Part shown: piece after piece, positions 1 to 4,837 of the stretch | Position numbering within the stretch: position 1 is the first letter of the stretch | How the letters are laid out: the number at the start of each line of letters is the position of its first letter | DNA from: Acidobacteriota bacterium | GTDB lineage: Bacteria > Acidobacteriota > Terriglobia > Terriglobales > Acidobacteriaceae | Length of the DNA stretch: 6,245 bases | Direction of reading: 5' to 3' | Assembly: GCA_021809235.1 (NCBI GenBank) | Contig: JAKBAG010000177.1 | Coordinates: 1-6,245, forward strand | Program-made: the position numbers and the translations under genes | Notes under the pieces: model-generated | Seen by the model: only the letters and a program-made list of their open reading frames with translations | Databases searched by the model: none | What the model was told of the DNA's origin: nothing

Positions 1-320
1 TACTCGTCCTTGAAGTTGGCAGCCTGCTGGAAGGCCTGTTCGATGGCTTTGTTCAGCATGCGGGAGAGCGCAGGCTGGCTGCCGTCGCCGGCCACCCGGG
101 GCAGACGCGCTTCGATGGCGTGCAACTCGCTCTCCAGCCGCTCGCGGGCCACGCCGATGCGCTCCATGAGCGGCGGAATGATGCCTTCCCTGTCAGCCAG
201 CAGGCTGAGCAGCAGATGGACGGGCTGGACCTCGGGATTGCCGGATTCGGCAGCCTGGGCAACCGCCTGCTGGAGAGCCTGCTGACTTTTCTGCGTGAGC
301 TTGTCCCAACGAATGGCCAT
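1..320 (-). CDS. clpB: ATP-dependent chaperone ClpB, N-terminal part (truncated by window edge)
   Basis: ClpB is the cytoplasmic AAA+ disaggregase that pulls polypeptides out of aggregates together with DnaK and small heat-shock proteins. The window holds the first 106 codons; the rest lies beyond position 1. The translation starts MAIRWDKLTQKSQQALQQAV, continues through QPVHLLLSLLADREG (residues 32-46) and LPRVAGDGSQP (73-83), and ends in QQAANFKDE. This order matches the first Clp-N repeat of the ClpB/ClpA N-terminal domain, and the RLPxVxG linker points to ClpB rather than ClpA or ClpC. The AAA+ modules and the middle coiled coil are not in view. The start is supported by an AAGGAAGGA ribosome-binding site at 327-335, six bases before the ATG. 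It lies 169 bases downstream of hsp20 on the same strand, so the two are probably co-transcribed. Family identity is seen; co-regulation is inferred. Confidence 0.93.
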   Translation of the reverse strand, partial: MAIRWDKLTQKSQQALQQAVAQAAESGNPEVQPVHLLLSLLADREGIIPPLMERIGVARERLESELHAIEARLPRVAGDGSQPALSRMLNKAIEQAFQQAANFKDE

Positions 321-435
321 GATGGTTCCTTCCTTTTAGGGGCTGCGTTGAATCCTGCAGCGAACACGCCGGGAAGATTCCGCGTTAGCAAAATTCTCAG
401 GGCGCCAGCCTCAGGATGCGCCCCGGGACGTCGAT

Positions 436-473
436 GCGCAAAGGGCCAGCACTGCGGCTGGCCCGGATTGCGC
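436..473 (-). terminator. Hairpin between hsp20 and clpB, possible attenuator
   Basis: GGGCCAGC (443-450) and GCTGGCCC (457-464) form a perfect 8-bp stem with a 6-base loop. GCGCAA (436-441) and TTGCGC (468-473) extend it across a small asymmetric internal loop. On the minus strand the inner stem is followed by TTT, then GCGC, so the U-tract is poor. It starts 16 bases after the hsp20 stop and ends about 115 bases before clpB. It could partially terminate or stabilise the hsp20 transcript and so set a high Hsp20:ClpB ratio. The structure is seen; the role is inferred. Confidence 0.4.
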
Positions 474-489
474 GCTGCGGCGTGGCAAA

Positions 490-933
490 TCAGGCGGCAG
501 TGCCGATTTTGATCTGCCGGGGCTGCGCGGAGGCCTTTTTGTGCAACTCGATGCGCAGGATGCCGGCATCGTACGTGGCGGCTACGGAGTCCGTATCGAC
601 AGTGTTCGGCAGGCTGAAGGAGCGGAAGAAGCTGCCGTAGCGTCGCTCAATGCGATGGAAGTTCTCCTGCTTCTCCTCGGATTCGAATTTGCGTTCACCA
701 CGGACCGAGAGGCTGTTGTTCTCGATGCGGATATCGACATCCTCCTGCTTGACGCCGGGGATTTCGAGCTTGAGGACAACCTTCTGCTCGTCTTCATAGA
801 CATCAACGGCGGGGACGAAGCTGGCCGCCGTGACAGACTCGGATTCGGCGCCTGCAATGTCCTGCAACAGGGAGTTGACGCGATTCTGCAGGGCGGCAAC
901 TTCCCGCATGGGGTACCAGTGAGTGATCGGCAT
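490..933 (-). CDS. hsp20: Small heat-shock protein, Hsp20/alpha-crystallin family
   Basis: This is an ATP-independent cytoplasmic holdase that binds unfolding proteins and hands them to DnaK/ClpB. The 147-residue product has the usual layout. A short N-terminal arm (1-38) precedes the alpha-crystallin domain starting at FVPAVDVYED (39-48). The domain continues through LEIPGVKQEDVDI, LSVRGER (75-81) and RRYGSFFRSFSLP (97-109) to AGILRIEL (123-130), the A-G-x-L signature with Ile in place of the common Val. The C-terminal I-x-I anchor is IKI (141-143). I chose the ATG at 933 because AGGAGGA at 941-947 sits seven bases upstream; an in-frame ATG at 990 would add 19 residues without family resemblance. 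The length is typical. The downstream partner is clpB, and the two act in the same disaggregation pathway. Confidence 0.95.
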   Translation of the reverse strand: MPITHWYPMREVAALQNRVNSLLQDIAGAESESVTAASFVPAVDVYEDEQKVVLKLEIPGVKQEDVDIRIENNSLSVRGERKFESEEKQENFHRIERRYGSFFRSFSLPNTVDTDSVAATYDAGILRIELHKKASAQPRQIKIGTAA

Positions 934-1000
934 GTTGGGTTCCTCCTGATGGTTCAGATCAAAGCGGCGCCAGTGAGGGAGCCGCTCCAAAGTATCTGAC

Positions 1001-1031
1001 GAAAATATAGCATAAAAGTTTCAGAAAATAT
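1001..1031 (-). promoter_or_regulatory. Probable hsp20 promoter region with GAAAATAT direct repeat
   Basis: This is the AT-rich core of the hsp20 upstream region. On the minus strand a -10-like TATATT lies at 1004-1009, about 70 bases before the hsp20 start, but no good -35 box stands 16-18 bases upstream of it. The 8-mer GAAAATAT occurs twice (1001-1008 and 1024-1031), 23 bases apart, which is roughly two helical turns. One copy overlaps the candidate -10 and the other falls near where the -35 would be, so it could be an operator. The repeat is seen; promoter and operator roles are inferred, and an alternative sigma factor is possible. Confidence 0.3.
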
Positions 1032-1262
1032 GCGTATGTCTCGCTCATATTTGAAAAAGAGAGTTTGGGTCAGGGCGATGATTTTGCATTGAGCAGTTGA
1101 TTTTATTGGAGTTAGAAGATGGGATTGTATGCAGCGGACATGCTGCCATCGCCCTCCATTCGATGGAGAGCCGAGCGGATGCGGTGCTCTCTTGCGTGTG
1201 GAGGGTGGGATGGCGGCAGGGATGGTTGGCTGAGAGCCTGCGTTCACGGAAGCGGGCAGCAA

Positions 1263-1292
1263 AAAGGCCGAAGCGCATGCGCTTCGGCCTTT
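1263..1292 (-). terminator. Intrinsic terminator of rplU-rpmA
   Basis: This is a perfect 30-base palindrome with outer arms AAAGGCCGAAGCGCA and TGCGCTTCGGCCTTT. On the minus strand the stem runs into TTTTT (1261-1265), giving a classical rho-independent terminator. It starts 22 bases after the rpmA stop. The plus strand carries only TTT, so termination from that side would be weaker. Confidence 0.9.
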
Positions 1293-1314
1293 GGGGTGTG
1301 GAACGGGGGTGAAA

Positions 1315-1575
1315 TTACTCGGCGATGGGAACGATGGAGGCAAAGCGGCCGAGGTTGCCGCGGTCGCGGAACTGTACAGTGCCGCTGACCTTGGCAAAGA
1401 GGGTGTCATCCTTGCCGATGCCGACGTTGATGCCGGGCTTGATGCGGGTGCCGCGCTGGCGGACAAGGATGGAGCCACCGGTCACGGTCTGTCCGGCGAA
1501 GGCCTTGACGCCGAGGCGCTGGGCATTCGAGTCGCGTCCGTTGGTTGAGCTGCCGCCACCTTTTTTATGTGCCAT
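1315..1575 (-). CDS. rpmA: 50S ribosomal protein L27
   Basis: L27 is a large-subunit protein whose flexible N-terminal tail reaches toward the peptidyl-transferase centre and helps position tRNA. The 86-residue product begins MAHKKGGGSSTNGRDSNAQR and continues with LGVKAFAGQTVTGGSILVRQ and RGTRIKPGINVGIGKDDTLF, all hallmark L27 stretches. It has the direct MAHKKGG start of most bacteria, not the cleaved N-terminal extension known from Firmicutes. An AAAGGA ribosome-binding site lies just before the ATG (around 1584-1589). It follows rplU with a 36-base gap and is closed by the terminator at 1263-1292, so rplU-rpmA is a two-gene operon. The GTPase gene obg/cgtA, often found next in other bacteria, is not here. 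Confidence 0.97.
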   Translation of the reverse strand: MAHKKGGGSSTNGRDSNAQRLGVKAFAGQTVTGGSILVRQRGTRIKPGINVGIGKDDTLFAKVSGTVQFRDRGNLGRFASIVPIAE

Positions 1576-1611
1576 GGGAGAAATCCTTTCTGTTTCAGGT
1601 CGTGCAGCGGA

Positions 1612-1941
1612 CTAGAGGGCTGCCTTGGCGCCATCGGCTTCGATGGACTGGATGCGAATTTCGGTGAAGGCCTGACGATGGCCCTGCAGCTTTTTGTACT
1701 GCTTCTTGCGCTTCAGGTGGAAGACGAGCACCTTGGCGTGGCGGCCCTGATTGAGGACCTCTGCGGTGACCTTGGCCTTGGACGGACGGGTGAGGGTTCC
1801 CGGTTCGCCGGAGACGGCGACAACGTCGGTGAATTCGACGGTCTGGGGAGCATCCTCGGCGACGTCGAGCTTTTCGATCTTGACCACATCGCCAGGGGCG
1901 ACCCGGTACTGCTTGCCACCGGTGCGAATGACTGCGTACAT
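1612..1941 (-). CDS. rplU: 50S ribosomal protein L21
   Basis: L21 binds 23S rRNA and sits close to L20 in the 50S subunit. The 109-residue product opens MYAVIRTGGKQYRV, the L21 signature start. It continues with GDVVKIEKLD (17-26) and the basic, highly conserved stretch VFHLKRKKQYKKLQGHRQ (73-90), followed by FTEIRI (92-97). The length is normal for the family, with a short Ala/Lys-rich tail ending KAAL. The ATG at 1941 is preceded by a strong GGAGG (1946-1950) only four bases away. The ribosome-binding site is directly flanked by a stable hairpin at 1952-1974. It is the first gene of the rplU-rpmA operon and is transcribed from the promoter at 2121-2149. Confidence 0.97.
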   Translation of the reverse strand: MYAVIRTGGKQYRVAPGDVVKIEKLDVAEDAPQTVEFTDVVAVSGEPGTLTRPSKAKVTAEVLNQGRHAKVLVFHLKRKKQYKKLQGHRQAFTEIRIQSIEADGAKAAL

Positions 1942-2114
1942 ACTTCCTCCAGCGCCGCCGAGCCATCGGGGCGCAATGCTTGAACACTGACAGAATGGCT
2001 TGCTTCAGTTTGCCCCGGAACATCGGCCAAGCCGGGCCAGTCGTCCGGTAAATCGGAGCAGACGGCAGCGGCAGATGGAAATGGATGACGGGGCGACGGA
2101 CAGAATCGCCAAAC
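1942..2114 (-). promoter_or_regulatory. Long structured leader of rplU-rpmA
   Basis: From the predicted transcription start near 2114 to the rplU ATG there are about 170 untranslated bases. The most striking element is a hairpin at 1952-1974: GCGCC/GGCGC outer stem, CCGA/TCGG inner stem, a TGGC loop and one bulged base. It ends one base before the GGAGG ribosome-binding site. Upstream in the RNA are a GGCGA/TCGCC stem near the 5' end, TCCG-ATTTAC-CGGA, and a GCCCGG/CCGGGGC pairing with one bulge. Such leaders are a common place for autogenous control by ribosomal proteins. The structures are seen by eye; the regulation is inferred. Confidence 0.45.
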
Positions 2115-2120
2115 CAATGT

Positions 2121-2149
2121 AGTGTATCGCTTCTGACAGGCTGCGTCAA
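2121..2149 (-). promoter_or_regulatory. Sigma-70-type promoter of rplU-rpmA
   Basis: On the minus strand, TTGACG (2144-2149) is the -35 box and TACACT (2121-2126) the -10 box, with an ideal 17-base spacer. They match the consensus at 5 of 6 and 4 of 6 positions. Transcription would start near 2114 and give the long rplU leader. It lies in the divergent gap shared with the MFS gene. Confidence 0.8.
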
Positions 2150-2233
2150 TCAGGATGGGCTGGGAGCGGGGACAGGGAACGCGAAGAAGCAGGAGCGGCG
2201 GATGGAAATCCGGCTGGATGGTCTGCAGATGCG

Positions 2234-2240
2234 AAGGAGG
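2234..2240 (+). promoter_or_regulatory. Ribosome-binding site deciding the MFS gene start
   Basis: AAGGAGG, a near-perfect Shine-Dalgarno sequence, lies six bases before an in-frame GTG at 2247. Competing starts are ATG 2202, with AGGAG (2191-2195) six bases upstream, and ATG 2289, with only a weak GGCAGG touching it. On strength and spacing the GTG is the best choice. Confidence 0.6.
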
Positions 2241-2246
2241 GAGTGC

Positions 2247-3578
2247 GTGGGTGGAATAGAGTGGTCAGACCATGAGACAATCGGCAGGATGGCCACGCGG
2301 CGAGTCGGGTTGGAGGCTGAGTTGGGGGCTGGTCTGGTGCGGCCAGTGCCTGGGCGTGCGCCGGGCGGGCTGTTGCGGGTGCTGGCGGCCGTGAGTTTCT
2401 GCCATCTGATCAACGACATGGTGCAGTCGCTGCTGCCGTCGATGTTTCCGATCCTGAAGACCAGTTTTCATTTGAACTTCAGCCAGATCGGGCTGATTGC
2501 GCTGACGTTTCAGACGACGGCTTCGCTGCTGCAGCCGGGGATTGGGCACCTGACGGATCGGCGGCCGGTGCCGTTTTCGCTGCCGGTGGGCATGAGCTGC
2601 ACGCTGGTGGGGTTGGGCATGCTGGCGTGGGCGCCGACGTTTGGGCTGCTGCTGCTGGCGGCTGCGTTGTTTGGGGTAGGTTCGGCGGTCTTTCATCCGG
2701 AGTCCTCGCGGGTGGCGCGGATGGCCTCTGGCGGCAAGGATGGGTTTGCGCAGTCCTTTTTCCAGGTGGGCGGGAATACGGGTTCGGCATTTGGTCCGCT
2801 GCTGGCGGCGTTGCTGGTGTTGCCGCGTGGGCAGGAGGGTGTGTTGTGGTTTACGCTGGCGCCGGTGGTGGGGATTCCGCTGCTGGTGTGGGTAAGCCGG
2901 TGGTACAAGCGCGAGTTGAGCCGGAGGGCGAGCGAGGCGGTGGGGGAGCGGGCGCAGCATGGGCTGCCGCGGGGCAGGGTGGCCGGCGCGTTGACGGTGC
3001 TGATGGTATTGGTCTTCTCGAAGTACTTCTATATTGCGAGCCTGACGAACTACTACACGTTCTATCTGATCCAGCGGTTTCATGTGTCGGTGGAGAGCGC
3101 GCAGCTGCATCTGTTTGTGCTGTTTGGGGCGATTGCGGCGGGGACGGTGATTGGCGGCCCGGTGGGCGACAGAATCGGGCGGAAGTATGTGATCTGGGTG
3201 TCGATTCTGGGGGTGCTGCCGTTTACGCTGGCGATGCCGTTTGTGAACCTGTTCTGGACGGGAGTGCTGAGCGTGGTGATCGGGGTGGTGCTGGCGTCGG
3301 CATTTGCGGCGATTCTGGTGTATGCGCAGGAGCTGGTGCCGACGCGGATCGGGATGATTTCCGGGGTATTCTTCGGGCTGGCCTTCGGGATGGGCGGCAT
3401 TGGAGCGGCGGTGCTGGGGCGGATGGCGGATGCGACGGGGATTGTGTTCGTGTACAAGGTGTGCGCATGGCTGCCGGCGCTGGGGCTGCTGACGGGGTTG
3501 CTGCCGAATCTGGAGCCGGGTGGACGGACGAGCGGCGGCGGCGAAGCATCCTCACTGGAAGAGCCGGAGCGGGTGTAA
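2247..3578 (+). CDS. fsr: MFS exporter, fosmidomycin-resistance (Fsr) family
   Basis: This is an inner-membrane proton-coupled drug exporter of the major facilitator superfamily. The 443-residue product has a polar start (1-40) and then about 12 hydrophobic segments in two halves. The Fsr-type hallmark is HLINDMVQSLLPSMFPILK (53-71) in the first membrane segment. It is followed by GIGHLTDRRPVPFSL (98-112, a first motif-A-like loop), FHPESSRVARMASGGKDG (149-166) and FFQVGGNTGSAFGP (171-184). The second-half motif A is GGPVGDRIGRKYVIW (303-317). A charged loop (218-245) joins the halves. E. coli Fsr is slightly shorter (about 406 residues), so the extra length is the N-terminal stretch and a polar Gly/Glu tail. 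The start is uncertain (ATG 2202, GTG 2247 or ATG 2289). It is divergent from rplU; I see no convincing promoter for it. The family is clear, but the exported compound is unknown and fosmidomycin itself is not demonstrated. Confidence 0.88.
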   Translation: MGGIEWSDHETIGRMATRRVGLEAELGAGLVRPVPGRAPGGLLRVLAAVSFCHLINDMVQSLLPSMFPILKTSFHLNFSQIGLIALTFQTTASLLQPGIGHLTDRRPVPFSLPVGMSCTLVGLGMLAWAPTFGLLLLAAALFGVGSAVFHPESSRVARMASGGKDGFAQSFFQVGGNTGSAFGPLLAALLVLPRGQEGVLWFTLAPVVGIPLLVWVSRWYKRELSRRASEAVGERAQHGLPRGRVAGALTVLMVLVFSKYFYIASLTNYYTFYLIQRFHVSVESAQLHLFVLFGAIAAGTVIGGPVGDRIGRKYVIWVSILGVLPFTLAMPFVNLFWTGVLSVVIGVVLASAFAAILVYAQELVPTRIGMISGVFFGLAFGMGGIGAAVLGRMADATGIVFVYKVCAWLPALGLLTGLLPNLEPGGRTSGGGEASSLEEPERV

Positions 3579-3589
3579 GTGTGGGGATT

Positions 3590-3617
3590 TTGCTCCGGGT
3601 CGGTTTTTGGGTATACT
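3590..3617 (+). promoter_or_regulatory. Probable rpmB promoter
   Basis: TATACT (3612-3617) is a strong -10 box. TTGCTC (3590-3595), 16 bases upstream, is a weak -35 with only its TTG matching the consensus. The promoter begins just after the MFS stop codon and would start transcription near 3624, leaving an rpmB leader of about 145 bases. L28 therefore need not depend on read-through from the exporter gene. Confidence 0.6.
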
Positions 3618-3643
3618 TGTAGAGCGGTCACCGGCGTTGTGGG

Positions 3644-3697
3644 GCTTCCGCAGGCAGCGAAGATGCTGCGGCGCGAGAACCCTCAGAGCGCGGAAGC
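3644..3697 (+). promoter_or_regulatory. Stem structure in the rpmB leader
   Basis: GCTTCCGC (3644-3651) and GCGGAAGC (3690-3697) are perfect 8-base complements. They would close a domain containing a second hairpin, GCAGC (3654-3658) with GCTGC (3665-3669) around a GAAGAT loop. An alternative CCGCAG/CTGCGG pairing (3648-3653 with 3666-3671) competes with both, so the leader could switch between folds. No U-tract follows, which argues against a terminator. A regulatory role is inferred only from its position in a ribosomal-protein leader. Confidence 0.35.
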
Positions 3698-3750
3698 GTT
3701 CCGACGTCGCAAGCGGGCCGCCACCCGAAGCGTTCCAACCGAAGCGGGAT
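3694..3750 (+). repeat. AAGCG motif repeated four times before rpmB
   Basis: AAGCGTTCC (3694), AAGCGGGCC (3711), AAGCGTTCC (3728) and AAGCGGGAT (3742) follow each other at steps of 17, 17 and 14 bases. The endings alternate, so the pattern reads as a 34-base unit duplicated in tandem, the second copy being shorter and diverged. The last copy ends five bases before the rpmB ribosome-binding site. The first copy shares bases with the 3644-3697 stem. Confidence 0.5.
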
Positions 3751-3767
3751 TTTCAGGGAGTTTGACG

Positions 3768-3980
3768 ATGGCACAGGTATGCAATGTGTGCGGCAAGAAG
3801 CCGCAGTTTGGCAACAACATTTCGCACGCGCACAACGTGACGCGTCGGCGCTGGAACGTGAACCTGCAGTCGGTAAAGGCCAACGTGGAAGGCGCGACCA
3901 AGCGCATCCGCGTCTGCTCCAACTGCATCAAGAGCGGCCGGGTGGTGAAGGCAGCTCCGCGCGCCAAAGCCGTAGCCTGA
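3768..3980 (+). CDS. rpmB: 50S ribosomal protein L28, zinc-binding form
   Basis: L28 is a late-assembling large-subunit protein. The 70-residue product starts MAQVCNVCGKKPQFGNNISH and continues AHNVTRRRWNVNLQ (21-34) and RIRVCSNCIKSGRV (47-59), which identify the family. Two CxxC pairs, Cys5/Cys8 and Cys50/Cys53, make this the zinc-ribbon (C+) form, in contrast to the cysteine-free form used under zinc limitation in some bacteria. AGGGAG (3755-3760) lies seven bases before the ATG at 3768. The frame is open further upstream, but those codons look like leader and lack family resemblance. It has its own promoter and structured leader, and is followed by a stem-loop and a strong terminator, so it is probably monocistronic. 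Confidence 0.96.
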   Translation: MAQVCNVCGKKPQFGNNISHAHNVTRRRWNVNLQSVKANVEGATKRIRVCSNCIKSGRVVKAAPRAKAVA

Positions 3981-3993
3981 GCATCGCATGGCT

Positions 3994-4026
3994 TGCAGCA
4001 GCGCGTCTGCGGACGCGCATTCTGCA
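3994..4026 (+). other. Stem-loop just after rpmB
   Basis: GCGCGTC (4001-4007) and GACGCGC (4012-4018) form a perfect 7-bp stem with a TGCG loop. TGCAG (3994-3998) and CTGCA (4022-4026) add a second stem across a small internal loop. It starts 13 bases after the rpmB stop and has no U-tract, so it more likely protects the mRNA 3' end or slows polymerase than terminates. The remaining bases up to 4204 hold no gene or other structure that I can recognise. Confidence 0.45.
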
Positions 4027-4204
4027 TGGGCCGGGGATGCCTGTGGTGATCTCTGATAGCGGGGCTTTGCCAGCCGCAGACAGAGGTCGCTGGGTTTGGC
4101 GACGATCCGGATAGTCGCTGACTTGAGTTTTCGGCAGATGGAGCAAAATCTCAGATCCCTTTCAGAAATGATGAAGAAGGGCTAGGAATTGGGTTTGGGA
4201 GAAG

Positions 4205-4239
4205 AAAAGGCCTGTCGGGCGATGCCCGGCGGGCCTTTT
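4205..4239 (+). terminator. Strong, partly bidirectional terminator between convergent genes
   Basis: AAAAGGCC (4205-4212) pairs with GGCCTTTT (4232-4239). Inside, TGT/GCG (two G-U wobbles and one G-C) and CGGGC/GCCCG complete a 16-bp stem around a GAT loop. On the plus strand it ends in TTTT and terminates rpmB transcripts, 224 bases after the stop. On the minus strand it lies 25 bases after the methyltransferase stop and also reads into TTTT, but the wobbles become two C-A mismatches. It is therefore slightly better in the rpmB direction. Confidence 0.85.
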
Positions 4240-4264
4240 GCGTGTGTGCCTGCGCTGGCAGGGG

Positions 4265-4837
4265 TTACCAGAGGCCGGGAATCAGGCGTTGGGGGACGCG
4301 GCGACAGTAGTCGGTGTAGGCCGGACCGAAGGCGTTGGCCAGTACCTGTTCCTCCACGTGGATGCGGCGCAGCAGCGCGGCCAGTGGTGGCAGAAAGGTG
4401 AGGGCGAGTGCGGCGAAGTTGGCGGTCTGGAGTCCGGTGGCGAAGAGGATGAGCAGCAGTGCGGTGTAAGAGGGGTGGCGGAGGTGGGCGTACAGCCCGT
4501 GCTGGACGACCTGCTGGCCGGTGCGGACGGCGACGTGGACGCTGAAGGCACGGCCCAGGGTGCGAATGGCGAGCAGACGGAGCAGGGTTCCGGCCAGCAG
4601 GAGCAGAAGGGCAATCCACTGGATGCGCAGGTGGACGGCAGGCGCAGCAAGAAGGCGGGATGGTCCGAGAAAGCCGCGCAGGAACTGGCCGATGGTGATG
4701 GACAGCGCGACGGTGGTCCAGAGCAGGCGGAGGGTTCCACGGTCGCGGCCAGGCTGTCGGGTGCGCAGCAGCAACAGCAGCTCCGCCAGGGTCCAGAGGC
4801 AGAAGATCAGGAGCCAGAGCAGGGAGACAAGCTTCAT
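4265..4837 (-). CDS. Membrane methyltransferase, ICMT/PEMT-like
   Basis: This 190-residue integral membrane protein belongs to the isoprenylcysteine carboxyl methyltransferase / phospholipid methyltransferase-like family, which uses S-adenosylmethionine. Hydrophobic segments lie at about 4-24, 38-56, 72-93, 122-140 and 141-156. The family signature is at the C-terminal end: GLYAHLRHPSYTA (114-126), the paired Glu162-Glu163 in HVEEQVLANAFG, and YTDYCRRVPQRLIPGLW (174-190). Together these form the SAM-binding part in characterised members. Bacteria do not generally make prenylated CaaX proteins, so the natural substrate is unknown; a lipid or isoprenoid-linked acid is plausible. Its ATG overlaps the stop of the upstream kinase gene (ATGA), which indicates translational coupling. 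The gene ends at the terminator 4205-4239. Confidence 0.85.
   Translation of the reverse strand: MKLVSLLWLLIFCLWTLAELLLLLRTRQPGRDRGTLRLLWTTVALSITIGQFLRGFLGPSRLLAAPAVHLRIQWIALLLLLAGTLLRLLAIRTLGRAFSVHVAVRTGQQVVQHGLYAHLRHPSYTALLLILFATGLQTANFAALALTFLPPLAALLRRIHVEEQVLANAFGPAYTDYCRRVPQRLIPGLW

Larger units (their letters stand above)
934..1314. other. Gene-free interval between rpmA and hsp20
   Basis: No ORF here resembles a protein, and the reading frames crossing it show no conserved motif. From the hsp20 side it contains the hsp20 ribosome-binding site, a GC hairpin with AGCGGC (963-968) against GCCGCT (981-986) that would lie in the 5' leader, and an AT-rich segment (about 993-1120) that probably holds the promoter. 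Further on is a small stem-loop, CTCCAT (1154-1159) with ATGGAG (1163-1168), extendable to 1151-1171 with one mismatch. The rpmA terminator lies at 1263-1292. No CIRCE repeat (TTAGCACTC-N9-GAGTGCTAA) and no convincing sigma-32 box is visible. Confidence 0.6.

Noticed and set aside
541..999. 152-codon plus-strand frame antisense to hsp20
   Set aside because: It mirrors the alpha-crystallin gene, which has clear motifs and a ribosome-binding site on the other strand.
1151..1171. Stem-loop between the rpmA terminator and hsp20
   Set aside because: The hairpin is real but small. It has no U-tract, no adjacent promoter and no sign of a small RNA gene, so I only mention it in the gap entry.
1595..2149. 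184-codon minus-strand frame across the rplU leader and gene
   Set aside because: It overlaps L21 out of frame and gives an Arg/Pro-rich product. Its upstream end covers the predicted promoter. A short leader peptide from ATG codons inside it cannot be excluded, but nothing supports one.
2627..3622. 331-codon plus-strand frame inside the MFS gene
   Set aside because: It is a +1 shadow of the transporter with a Gly-rich nonsense product and no membrane pattern.
3579..3767. In-frame upstream extension of rpmB
   Set aside because: L28 proteins begin just before the first CxxC. The ribosome-binding site at 3755-3760 fits the ATG at 3768, and the upstream codons encode the repeat-containing leader.
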